NCBI GenBank assembly: GCA_039933785.1
Contig: JBDTNL010000047.1
Coordinates: 1-30,124 of the forward strand
Reading direction: 5' to 3'
DNA length: 30,124 bases
Source: JBDTNL01 sp039933785
GTDB taxonomy: Bacteria > Acidobacteriota > Thermoanaerobaculia > Multivoradales > JAGPDF01
A program made the translations under genes and the position numbers. Positions 1 through 6,449 of this stretch are shown here, in pieces; position 1 is the first letter of the stretch, and each line of letters opens with the position of its first letter. The notes below the pieces were generated by a model that saw only the letters and a program-made list of their open reading frames with translations, was not told where the DNA came from and made no database searches.

Positions 1-17
1 GCCCGGCTGTTCGGGCC
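1..17 (-). terminator. possible terminator hairpin after the BON protein gene
   Basis: GCCCG at 1-5 pairs with CGGGC at 12-16 around a 6-nt loop, about 20 nt beyond the stop codon of the minus-strand BON gene. The window edge cuts off whatever follows, so a T-run cannot be seen. It fits a terminator only weakly. Confidence 0.25.
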
Positions 18-37
18 ACTTTGAGTTCAGTCAACGC

Positions 38-661
38 TCAGGAAGCGACCTTCAGCAGGTCGATCACTTTCTTCACGCCGGTCGTCTTGCCCGCGAGCTG
101 CATGGCGAGATCGTGGCGCGCCTGATCGGGTACCGTGCCGGACAAGTTCACCAGGCCGTCGTGGGCTTCGACCTCGACCTTGAATCCCGAGCGGCCCATC
201 TCGCTGACCAGTCGGGTCTTGATGCGAATCTCGAGCAGGCCGTCGTCGAGTCCCTGGCCGGCCCGGTCCGCGACCTTGCCGGCGCCGGATTCGTGCGCCT
301 GGGTCGGATCGATCACCTTGATGCCGTTGTGCACACCCTTCACGCCCTCGACTTCCTTGGTGACGTCCTCCACGGTCGCCGAGAGCGCCTGGCTCTTGAC
401 CGTGCCGGTCAGCGAGATATCGCCCATCGTGGCCTTGACGCCGACGTCCGAGGCGTCCAGACCGATCTTCTCCAACAGAACCGTGCGCACCTTGAGCTCG
501 AGCAGGAAACGTTCGACCTCGCTGTCCGGAGTCATCGGCTTGCTGGTCGCGAAGGCCGGAGCCGACGTCAACGCCAGAACGGCACCCATCAGTGCGACGC
601 TGAAAACCGCTGCCAACGGCCTGAATCCTCGATTGCGATGCGCTTGGCGGTATTGAGTCAT
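38..661 (-). CDS. periplasmic protein with two BON domains (OsmY-like)
   Basis: This is a 207-residue protein. The first 40 residues look like a Sec signal peptide: a basic start, a hydrophobic run around 16-33 and an AFA cleavage site near 37-39. Two BON domains follow, roughly 47-116 and 140-206, each with the alternating helix and strand pattern and the conserved turn (GDISLTGTV and GLVNLSGTV). BON domains occur in OsmY and in secretins and are thought to bind membranes or phospholipids, so an envelope-stress role in the periplasm is likely but inferred. The start is well supported: a perfect AGGAGG lies 5 nt upstream of the ATG (667-672). The gene is divergent from the ParA gene, so the 109-bp gap must hold promoters for both. 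I see no frame damage. Confidence 0.88.
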   Translation of the reverse strand: MTQYRQAHRNRGFRPLAAVFSVALMGAVLALTSAPAFATSKPMTPDSEVERFLLELKVRTVLLEKIGLDASDVGVKATMGDISLTGTVKSQALSATVEDVTKEVEGVKGVHNGIKVIDPTQAHESGAGKVADRAGQGLDDGLLEIRIKTRLVSEMGRSGFKVEVEAHDGLVNLSGTVPDQARHDLAMQLAGKTTGVKKVIDLLKVAS

Positions 662-770
662 TGCAGCCTCCTAGGTCGTTTCGTCCGATTGCACTATAAT
701 CTGTGCAGTTGCTCCCAGCTATGCAAGCCATGAGCCATTCGAAAGCGCCTCGCGCACGAGGCTCGCGCCG
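662..770. promoter_or_regulatory. divergent promoter region between the BON gene and parA-like gene
   Basis: This 109-bp gap separates two divergent genes. On the plus strand a perfect TATAAT lies at 695-700, about 70 nt before the ATPase start; no good -35 hexamer sits 17 bp upstream of it. On the minus strand the same AT-rich patch reads TATAGT. The BON gene's Shine-Dalgarno (AGGAGG on the minus strand) is at 667-672. A short reading frame (730-774) inside the region overlaps the ATPase start codon. Confidence 0.5.
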
Positions 771-774
771 ATGA
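730..774 (+). CDS. possible 14-codon leader peptide overlapping the ATPase start
   Basis: ATG at 730 opens a 14-residue frame, MSHSKAPRARGSRR, that ends in TGA at 772-774. That stop overlaps the ATPase ATG (771-773) as ATGA. Another in-frame ATG at 721 would add three residues. The arrangement could couple translation of the ATPase to the short frame. The peptide is basic. I see no Shine-Dalgarno sequence for either ATG, so it may simply be chance. Confidence 0.2.
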   Translation: MSHSKAPRARGSRR

Positions 775-1655
775 TCGTCGCGATGATCGGCCGCAAGGGC
801 GGCATCGGCAAGACCACCATCGCGGTGAACCTGGCGGCCGCGTTGGCCGCGCTCGGACGCCGCGTCTTGATCGTTGACCTCGACAGTCAGGCCTCGGCCT
901 CGCGCTCCCTCGGAGTGCCGCGCGCCGAGCTCGCGCCCTCGGTTGCCGACGTGCTGGTGCGCGGCGTGCCCGCCGCGGCCGCTCTCCGCTCGACCACGGT
1001 CGCCGGCCTCGATTTGATGACCGCCTCGGCCGACGTCGCCGGCATCGACGTCACGCTCAATGGGATGAGCAACAAGGACTATCGCCTCCGCCAAGCGCTC
1101 TCGCCGCTGGCGGCGATGTACGACTTCATCTTCCTCGACTGTCCGCCCGCTCAATCGCTGCTCACCACCAACGCCCTGGTCGCCGCCGATCGCATCGTCT
1201 GCCCGGTGGTGCCACAGTTCCTGGCGCTCGAGGGCGTGCAGAATCTTCTCGGCCAGACCGCGCGTGTGCGCGAGGCCACCGGGTCGCGTGTACAGGCGCT
1301 CGGGCTGGTGCTCTCGATGGTCGACTACCGGCTCAAGCTGACGCGCGAAATCGTCGACGGCCTGCGCGGGGAATACGGCGCCTTGGTGTTCGGAATCGAG
1401 ATCCGCACCAACGTGCGCCTTGCCGAGGCTCCCGCCTTCGGCAAGACCATTTTTCAGCACGATGCCAAGGCGACCGGTGCGGGCCTGTTCGAGCTTCTGG
1501 CGGAGGAGTTTCTCCTCCGCGCCGGATATTCCGCGGAACGGATCGCGGCTCCCGCGCCCGAACGCGCCGCTGGCGCTGAGACTCCAGTTCCGGAAGTTCC
1601 CGCCGAGCCCTTGTCCGCGCCCGAGCCCGCCGCGCACAGCAGTACGGTCAACTAA
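771..1655 (+). CDS. orphan ParA/MinD-family partitioning ATPase
   Basis: This 294-residue protein opens with a deviant Walker A motif (RKGGIGKTT, signature lysine K9, P-loop K14), then LIVDLDSQ (A-prime) and FIFLDCPPAQS (Walker B region). Together these place it in the ParA/Soj/MinD ATPase family. Such ATPases bind DNA or membrane when ATP-bound and position chromosomes, plasmids or protein assemblies. No ParB, centromere repeat or replication gene is adjacent, so this looks like a chromosomal orphan that may position some other cargo; the cargo cannot be read from context. From about residue 253 the fold ends in a low-complexity Ala/Pro/Glu tail, probably a flexible linker or partner-binding region. 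The ATG at 771 is preferred because the P-loop begins only 8 residues later. Confidence in the family is high and in the role low. Confidence 0.88.
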   Translation: MIVAMIGRKGGIGKTTIAVNLAAALAALGRRVLIVDLDSQASASRSLGVPRAELAPSVADVLVRGVPAAAALRSTTVAGLDLMTASADVAGIDVTLNGMSNKDYRLRQALSPLAAMYDFIFLDCPPAQSLLTTNALVAADRIVCPVVPQFLALEGVQNLLGQTARVREATGSRVQALGLVLSMVDYRLKLTREIVDGLRGEYGALVFGIEIRTNVRLAEAPAFGKTIFQHDAKATGAGLFELLAEEFLLRAGYSAERIAAPAPERAAGAETPVPEVPAEPLSAPEPAAHSSTVN

Positions 1656-1664
1656 CCCGCCCGC

Positions 1665-2093
1665 TTACTCGTCAGATAGCGCACCCGACCGCAGCCTCTT
1701 CTTCACACTGCGCTGCCGCTTCGAATCGAGCCGCCGTGCCTTGGCCGCTCGGCTCGGCCGCGTCGCGGTGCGCTTCTTGGGCTCGATCAGTGCGCCCTGC
1801 AGCAATTCTATAAAGCGCTCGATCGCGGCTTCGCGGTTCTTGCCTTGGGTGCGATGCTTCTGCGAAATCACCCGCAGCACGCCGTCTTTCGAGATGCGCG
1901 TCGCCAGCCGCCTCTGGATCAGCGCCCGTTGGTGCTCGCTCAGGCTCGGCGAACCAGCGACGTCGAAGCGCAGATCGACCCGCGTTTCCACCTTGTTGAC
2001 GTTCTGCCCGCCCGGACCGCCGCTTCTCGCGGTGGCGAAGGTTAGTTCGGATTCTGCGATCTCCAACTGCAGGTTGATCGGGATCGGGCCCAT
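1665..2093 (-). CDS. arfB: peptidyl-tRNA hydrolase ArfB (ribosome rescue factor)
   Basis: This 142-residue protein has the class I release-factor catalytic motif GGQ at residues 28-30, set in RSGGPGGQNVNKVETRV, but no stop-codon recognition domain. It ends in a strongly basic tail (about 109-138). This is the layout of ArfB (YaeJ). ArfB hydrolyses peptidyl-tRNA on ribosomes stalled without a stop codon and inserts its basic tail into the empty mRNA channel. The length matches the family, about 140. A longer frame to 2402 exists but runs over the upstream gene, so I chose the ATG at 2093. It has a GGGGAG Shine-Dalgarno 9 nt upstream and lies 2 nt after the upstream stop. It follows the two TPM genes and is probably co-transcribed with them, though the functions are unrelated. 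Confidence 0.9.
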   Translation of the reverse strand: MGPIPINLQLEIAESELTFATARSGGPGGQNVNKVETRVDLRFDVAGSPSLSEHQRALIQRRLATRISKDGVLRVISQKHRTQGKNREAAIERFIELLQGALIEPKKRTATRPSRAAKARRLDSKRQRSVKKRLRSGALSDE

Positions 2094-2095
2094 GA

Positions 2096-3028
2096 TCACC
2101 AGCTCCCCGAGGAACCGCCGCCGCCGAAACTGCCCCCGCCGCCGGAGAACCCTCCGCCCGACGAGCCGCCGCTCGAGAATCCGCCGCCGCTGCTCCAGCC
2201 GCCACCACCCGACGAGACATTCTTCCAGGACGACGGATCCCATTTCGGAAAGAAGCGATCGATCCGGCCGGTGAGCTTCATGATCAGGCGCACGATCGGG
2301 AAGCCGACCACCCACAGGCCGCACAACACCACGCCGGCGAGCGGATGCAGGATCATCGGGAACAACAGGTGAAACGGGATGAGGAAGAAGTACAAGAGCC
2401 ACGCCTCGCCGCCTTTGCTGAACAGGGCAAAGAGAGAAAAAACGCCGGTGACCAGCAGATAGATTCCAAACCCCGCCAGTCTCCCGGACAGCGGGCCCTG
2501 GTTGAACTGAGGTGAAGCCGCCGCCTGCGGCACCGCGCCCGCTACTCCCTCGAGCGACCCCAGGATCGCATCGACGCCGCGATCGACCCCGCCGGGAAAA
2601 TCGCCGGCCCGAAACTGCGGTCGCACCACGTTGTCGAGGATGCGCCCGCTGGTGGCGTCCGTCAGCTTCGACTCGAGCCCATAGCCGACCTCGATCCTCA
2701 TCTTGCGGTCGTCCTTGGCGATGGTGAACAAGACGCCGTTGTCCCTTTCCTTCTGGCCGAGTTTCCAGGCCTCCGCCACACGCATCGAAAAGGCCTCGAT
2801 GGTGTCGCCTTCGAGGCTCTCGACGGTGAGCACCGCCACCTGCACACCGGTCTTCTGTTCGAAGTCGGCGAGTTTCTGCTCGAGCGCCACGTGCTGATCC
2901 GCGTCGAGCAAGCGAGCGCCGTCGACCACTCGGCCGGTGAGCGCCGGCGCATCGAGCGCTGCTGCGACGCTGGCGAGCACGAGACCGAGCGCGATCGAGA
3001 GACCAAGCCCCCGCGTCAGGCGACTCAT
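2096..3028 (-). CDS. TPM-domain membrane protein, YgcG family
   Basis: This 310-residue protein has a signal peptide (about 1-25, AAA-type cleavage), then a TPM domain (about 33-158, starting VVDGARLL and containing RIEVGYGLE, both typical of YgcG). Hydrophobic segments near 184-203, 208-228 and 229-250 follow, and the protein ends in a Gly/Ser-rich tail (272-310) finishing GSW. TPM domains face the periplasm. Family members have been linked to photosystem II repair and acid phosphatase activity in plants, but the bacterial role is unsettled. The ATG overlaps the stop of the upstream TPM gene as ATGA, so the two are coupled and their products probably work together at the membrane. The Gly-rich tail is common in this family and is not a sign of damage. 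Confidence 0.9.
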   Translation of the reverse strand: MSRLTRGLGLSIALGLVLASVAAALDAPALTGRVVDGARLLDADQHVALEQKLADFEQKTGVQVAVLTVESLEGDTIEAFSMRVAEAWKLGQKERDNGVLFTIAKDDRKMRIEVGYGLESKLTDATSGRILDNVVRPQFRAGDFPGGVDRGVDAILGSLEGVAGAVPQAAASPQFNQGPLSGRLAGFGIYLLVTGVFSLFALFSKGGEAWLLYFFLIPFHLLFPMILHPLAGVVLCGLWVVGFPIVRLIMKLTGRIDRFFPKWDPSSWKNVSSGGGGWSSGGGFSSGGSSGGGFSGGGGSFGGGGSSGSW

Positions 3029-3699
3029 GGCGCCTCCACTCTCAGGGAATCCGGCAATTCATTGGCCGCGCCTGGGGTGCCGTGGAAGCCGTGCTTGACC
3101 AGCAACCGCTCACAGCGGGATACGGCTTCGGTCAAGGCCTCGCCGGCACGGCCGCGACGCATTCCATCTTCCACCGCGGACGTGACGACGGCCCATGCCG
3201 AGTCTTCAACCTGGGCCGCGACGCCATGGTCGGCGAGAACCACAACGCGGCGTTCGAAGAGAGCCACGAAGATCAGCAAGCCCTGCCGGCTCGAAGTTCT
3301 GGCGATCTGCGCGGTTAGAAAGGACTCCGCGGCACGGCCGGAGACCCGGCGGTCCATGACTCTGGGAGTCGCCAGCGCGCGGCGCAGCGCCGGCCAGCCA
3401 GTCAGCGCCCAGCCGAGAACCGCCCCAGTCGGCGCCGGCAGCAGGAGCCAGGCCCAGACGTTGCCCCAGATCTCGAGGCCGCGCGACGCGAGGCCGCCGA
3501 GCAGCGCCCCGGTGAGCGCGCCGAATAAAGCGCCCTTCCAGGACACATGGTGATACGAGTCGCACGCCGGGACGACAGCAACGACGAGCTCGCATCCGGT
3601 CGCGGCCTCGGTGCGGCGCACCGCGCCCTCGATCGCCTGGCGATCTGACGCGGGCAGGATGCGCTCCAACAATCGATCTCCATCCCGATCTGAAGCCAT
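3025..3699 (-). CDS. second TPM-domain membrane protein
   Basis: This 224-residue protein has an N-terminal amphipathic region (about 15-50) and a Gly/Ala-rich membrane hairpin at about 55-100. The C-terminal half contains SRQGLLIFVALFERRVVVLAD (about 135-160), the conserved core of the short TPM membrane proteins usually encoded beside YgcG. In those proteins the TPM fold is interrupted by the membrane segments. It is first in a minus-strand cluster, and its TGA overlaps the start of the next TPM gene by ATGA. It has no signal peptide and the start lacks an obvious Shine-Dalgarno. A shared role of the TPM pair in envelope upkeep is an inference from gene order. Confidence 0.82.
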   Translation of the reverse strand: MASDRDGDRLLERILPASDRQAIEGAVRRTEAATGCELVVAVVPACDSYHHVSWKGALFGALTGALLGGLASRGLEIWGNVWAWLLLPAPTGAVLGWALTGWPALRRALATPRVMDRRVSGRAAESFLTAQIARTSSRQGLLIFVALFERRVVVLADHGVAAQVEDSAWAVVTSAVEDGMRRGRAGEALTEAVSRCERLLVKHGFHGTPGAANELPDSLRVEAP

Positions 3700-3791
3700 G
3701 ACAGGCGAAAGCTAGCAGATGACGGCGGATGCTACGATTCCTGCACTCGCTCCACCGTCAATCGCAGCCGTTCTTTCGGAGGTCGTGGCCC
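3700..3791. promoter_or_regulatory. divergent intergenic region (TPM cluster / amidohydrolase)
   Basis: This gap of 92 bp must carry promoters for both directions. A TACGAT hexamer (3733-3738) is the best -10 candidate for the plus strand, without a recognisable -35. A GGAGG Shine-Dalgarno lies at 3778-3782, 9 nt before the GTG at 3792, and fixes the amidohydrolase start. No operator-like inverted repeat is evident. Confidence 0.35.
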
Positions 3792-5444
3792 GTGAACCGA
3801 CGTCATCCATCGCATCCGCGCGCTCAGTGGCTGTTCCTGCTCGGTGTCACGATCGGCGCCTTCGGCGTCTTTCCCGTGCTCGCAGAGGAGGAGAAGTCGA
3901 TCCCCAAGGCGCCGCCGCGCGCCGAGGGAGAGGGCCCGTTTCCGCACCTGATCCTGCGCGGCGTCACAGTGATCGACGGCACCGGCGCGCCGCCCTACGG
4001 TCCGGTCGACATCGTCATCGACGGCGACAAGATTTCCGACATCCAGAGCGTCGGCTATCCGGGACTGCCCATCGATCCCGAGAAACGTCCGAAAGCGAAG
4101 CCCGGCGACAAGGAGATGGACCTCTCCGGCATGTACGTCCTGCCCGGTTTCATCGACATGCACGGCCACATCGGCGGAGTCGAGCAGGGCACTCCTGCCG
4201 AATACGTGTTCAAGCTCTGGATGGGCCACGGTGTCACCACCGTGCGCGACCCGGGTTCGGGCAACGGCCTCGCCTGGGTCCTTGAGCGCAAGCGCGAGAG
4301 CGCCAAGAACGAGATCACCGCGCCGCGCCTCAAGGCCTACGTGTTTTTCGGTCAAGGAAGAGACCAGCCCTTCACCACTCCCGATCAGGCGCGCGCCTGG
4401 ATCGACGACATGGCGAAGCAGGGCGCCGACGGCTTCAAGTTCTTCGGCTACCGCCCGGACATCATGGAGGCGGCCATTCGCGAGGCGAAGAAGCTCGGTC
4501 TGCGCACCGCCTGCCACCACGCACAGCTCAACGTCTCGCGAGTGAACGTGCTCGACTCGGCGCGCTGGGGTTTGACCACCATGGAGCACTGGTACGGCCT
4601 GCCCGAGGCGCTGTTCACCGAGCGCACCATTCAGGACTACCCGCGCGACTACAACTACACCAACGAGGCCGACCGCTTCGGCGAGGCCGGCAAGCTCTGG
4701 GCACAAGCCGCCGGCCCGGGCAGCGAGCGCTGGAACGCGGTGCGCGATGAGCTCATCAAGCTCGACTTCACCATCGACCCGACGCTCAACATCTACGAAG
4801 CGAGCCGCGACCTGATGCGCGCGTACCGCGCCGAGTGGCACGAGGACTACACGCTACCGTCGCTGTGGGACTACTTCCGCGCCAACCGCGCCTCGCACGG
4901 CTCGTACTGGTTCCATTGGACGACCGAAAACGAAGTGGCGTGGAAGGACAACTATCGCCGCTGGATGACCTTCCTCAACGATTACAAGAACCATGGCGGC
5001 CGGGTCACCGTCGGCACCGATTCGGGCTACATCTACGAGCTCTACGGCTTCGCCTACGTGCGCGAGCTCGAGCTCCTGCGCGAGGCCGGCTTCCATCCGC
5101 TGGAAGTGATCCGCAGTGCCACCCTCTACGGCGCGCAAGCGCTCGGCATGGCCGACCAGATCGGCAGCGTCGAGCCTGGCAAGCTCGCGGATCTCGTGGT
5201 CGTGGCGCGCAACCCGATCGAGAACCTCAAGGTGCTCTACGGCACCGGAGCCCTCGAGCTCAACGATAAGAACGAGCCGGTGCGCGTCGGCGGCGTGCGC
5301 TACACCATCAAGGGTGGCATCGTGTACGACGCGCCGAGGCTCCTTGCCGACGTGCGGCGCATGGTGCGCGAAGCGCGGGCGAAGGCCGGCAAGGGGATCG
5401 ATATTCCTGGCCTGGTGCGCGACGAGGTGCCGAAGGCGCCGTGA
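3792..5444 (+). CDS. secreted metal-dependent amidohydrolase
   Basis: With the GTG start the protein is 550 residues: a signal peptide (about 1-31, VLA cleavage), then an amidohydrolase-superfamily fold. The composite beta-sandwich start is HLILRGVTVIDGTGAPP. The first metal pair is the HxH in FIDMHGHIGG (about H124 and H126). Likely further ligands are K216 in GFKFFG, a histidine near 243, H266 in TTMEHW and D410 in VTVGTDSG. The C-terminal strand set includes GSVEPGKLADLVVV. This is the imidazolonepropionase/prolidase-like subgroup, which hydrolyses cyclic amides or peptides; the substrate cannot be read from sequence. A longer ATG frame from 3729 exists, but GGAGG 9 nt before the GTG and the signal peptide position favour 3792. 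Its stop overlaps the next start as GTGA. Confidence 0.9.
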   Translation: MNRRHPSHPRAQWLFLLGVTIGAFGVFPVLAEEEKSIPKAPPRAEGEGPFPHLILRGVTVIDGTGAPPYGPVDIVIDGDKISDIQSVGYPGLPIDPEKRPKAKPGDKEMDLSGMYVLPGFIDMHGHIGGVEQGTPAEYVFKLWMGHGVTTVRDPGSGNGLAWVLERKRESAKNEITAPRLKAYVFFGQGRDQPFTTPDQARAWIDDMAKQGADGFKFFGYRPDIMEAAIREAKKLGLRTACHHAQLNVSRVNVLDSARWGLTTMEHWYGLPEALFTERTIQDYPRDYNYTNEADRFGEAGKLWAQAAGPGSERWNAVRDELIKLDFTIDPTLNIYEASRDLMRAYRAEWHEDYTLPSLWDYFRANRASHGSYWFHWTTENEVAWKDNYRRWMTFLNDYKNHGGRVTVGTDSGYIYELYGFAYVRELELLREAGFHPLEVIRSATLYGAQALGMADQIGSVEPGKLADLVVVARNPIENLKVLYGTGALELNDKNEPVRVGGVRYTIKGGIVYDAPRLLADVRRMVREARAKAGKGIDIPGLVRDEVPKAP

Positions 5445-5707
5445 AGATCCTCGGCGGCGGATTCGCTAGGCGATGCCCGCCGGCGGCGGCTCTTCTCGCG
5501 CTCGCCGCCGCTGTGAGTCCGGCGCTGCTCGCCTTGCCCGCACCGGCGGATCGCCTGGCGTGCTGGCCGGGGCAAGATGAAGTCCGGCTCGAAGGGCAGC
5601 GCGCGATCCGCTCCGCTAAACCCGGTAACGACGACTACCTGCCGTTCCCGTACCCGACAACCGACGCGGAGGTCGCTGCCGACTACGCGCAACAGGTTGA
5701 GTACTGA
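5441..5707 (+). CDS. N-terminal part of a TGA-interrupted secreted protein, unknown family
   Basis: GTG at 5441 overlaps the amidohydrolase TGA (GTGA), which implies translational coupling. The 88 residues begin with a long Ala/Leu-rich signal peptide (about 1-36, PAPA cleavage), then a mature start with ACWPGQDE and an acidic, aromatic stretch (PGNDDYLPFPYP). The frame stops at TGA 5705-5707 directly after QQVEY. The same frame then stays open for a further 216 codons, so this is probably the front part of one longer gene. I do not recognise the family. If TGA is a true stop, the product is a secreted peptide of about 50 residues. Confidence 0.6.
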   Translation: MKILGGGFARRCPPAAALLALAAAVSPALLALPAPADRLACWPGQDEVRLEGQRAIRSAKPGNDDYLPFPYPTTDAEVAADYAQQVEY

Positions 5708-5746
5708 GAGACGAAGACCGGACGAGCTCTGCGCGCTCGGCAGCCG

Positions 5747-6358
5747 TTGACCTATCTTGCCTGGACGGCTCGCAACCTGACCTGGGATGCGGGGCTGATC
5801 CTCTCCGATCTCCTGCCTGCGAATGCGTTCAACATGGTCGGCGTCAATTCGTATTCGATCCGAGCGCATCATGTTCGCTTCGTGGTGGAACAAGTCGAGG
5901 ACTGGTCTCATGTGCGGTGCGTAGCCAGACCGGCGCATACTTGGTGCGTGGTGCGGGCCTTTGACGTCCGTTCAGGCATCGAAGTGTCGCGAGGAGCGTT
6001 GGACGACGCCGGCTATCACCACGAAAGCCTCACCCCCGCTCCCGATCGGCCGCTGCCTCCTTGGCCGTCCGCGGCGACCGTAGCAAGAACGCTCGCTCGC
6101 GAGCTCGGCGTGACGATGGGCGCGGCAACGCTCGTGCGCTCCTGGGGCCTTTGTACCCAGGCAACTGTTCCTTGTGTCGCGGCGGAAGCCGCGGACGGAT
6201 CTGCGATCTTCTTCACCCAAGGAGGCCAGACGTTTCGCGTTTCGCTGCTCGAGGGCTCGCTCACGCAATCGCCCCCCCGGCGTCTCGCTCCCGGGCAACG
6301 CTTCTTTTCGCTCGGGCCGCGAACGTACGGCGTCGGCGAGCCGCTCACGCCGCCGTAG
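5747..6358 (+). CDS. C-terminal part of the TGA-interrupted secreted protein
   Basis: This stretch is in the same frame as the upstream 5441-5707 part. The first usable start after the stop is TTG at 5747, with no Shine-Dalgarno, so independent translation is doubtful. Its 203 residues are Trp-rich (TYLAWTARNLTWDAG) and hold cysteines in spaced pairs, as in disulfide-bonded exported proteins. Without the upstream signal peptide it would not be exported. No domain is recognised. The frame ends at TAG 6356-6358, about 90 nt before speA. Confidence 0.5.
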   Translation: MTYLAWTARNLTWDAGLILSDLLPANAFNMVGVNSYSIRAHHVRFVVEQVEDWSHVRCVARPAHTWCVVRAFDVRSGIEVSRGALDDAGYHHESLTPAPDRPLPPWPSAATVARTLARELGVTMGAATLVRSWGLCTQATVPCVAAEAADGSAIFFTQGGQTFRVSLLEGSLTQSPPRRLAPGQRFFSLGPRTYGVGEPLTPP

Positions 6359-6449
6359 GCGTCATTCCGTGTTACATTCAACGGCCGCCGCGCGGACGGT
6401 CCGCGTGGCGTCTGTGTATTTAGCGCTCACGGAGGCGAGAACGAAAAAG

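Larger units (their letters stand above)
5441..6358 (+). pseudogene. full span of the TGA-interrupted secreted protein gene
   Basis: Reading through the single TGA at 5705 gives about 305 residues in one frame: a signal peptide, a mature region with scattered cysteines (near ACWPG, VRCVARP, TWCVV, GLCTQ and VPCVA) and no other break. The residue before the stop is Y and after it E, T and K follow; a TGG (Trp) to TGA change is the simplest explanation. Third positions in the downstream half contain more A and T than in neighbouring genes, which fits relaxed constraint or recent arrival. A sequencing or assembly error is equally possible. Programmed readthrough is less likely. Confidence 0.5.

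Noticed and set aside
27..1637. 536-codon open frame antisense to the ParA-like ATPase and BON gene
   Set aside because: It is Arg/Gly-rich, has no recognisable domain and lies opposite a gene with clear Walker motifs; this is typical GC-rich antisense noise.
2094..2402. Upstream extension of the arfB frame
   Set aside because: It runs antisense-free but out of frame through the Gly-rich tail of the TPM gene; the ArfB fold starts at MGPIPIN, which has its own Shine-Dalgarno.
5705..5739. TGA as a selenocysteine codon with downstream hairpin
   Set aside because: A 5-bp stem follows at a plausible distance, but the loop lacks the usual SECIS bases and the protein has no redox motif around the site; Trp-to-stop change is simpler.
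6174..6449. N-terminal extension of speA into the preceding gene
   Set aside because: The added residues are Arg/Ser-rich, overlap another frame and have no counterpart in arginine decarboxylases; alignment begins at MATTTM.
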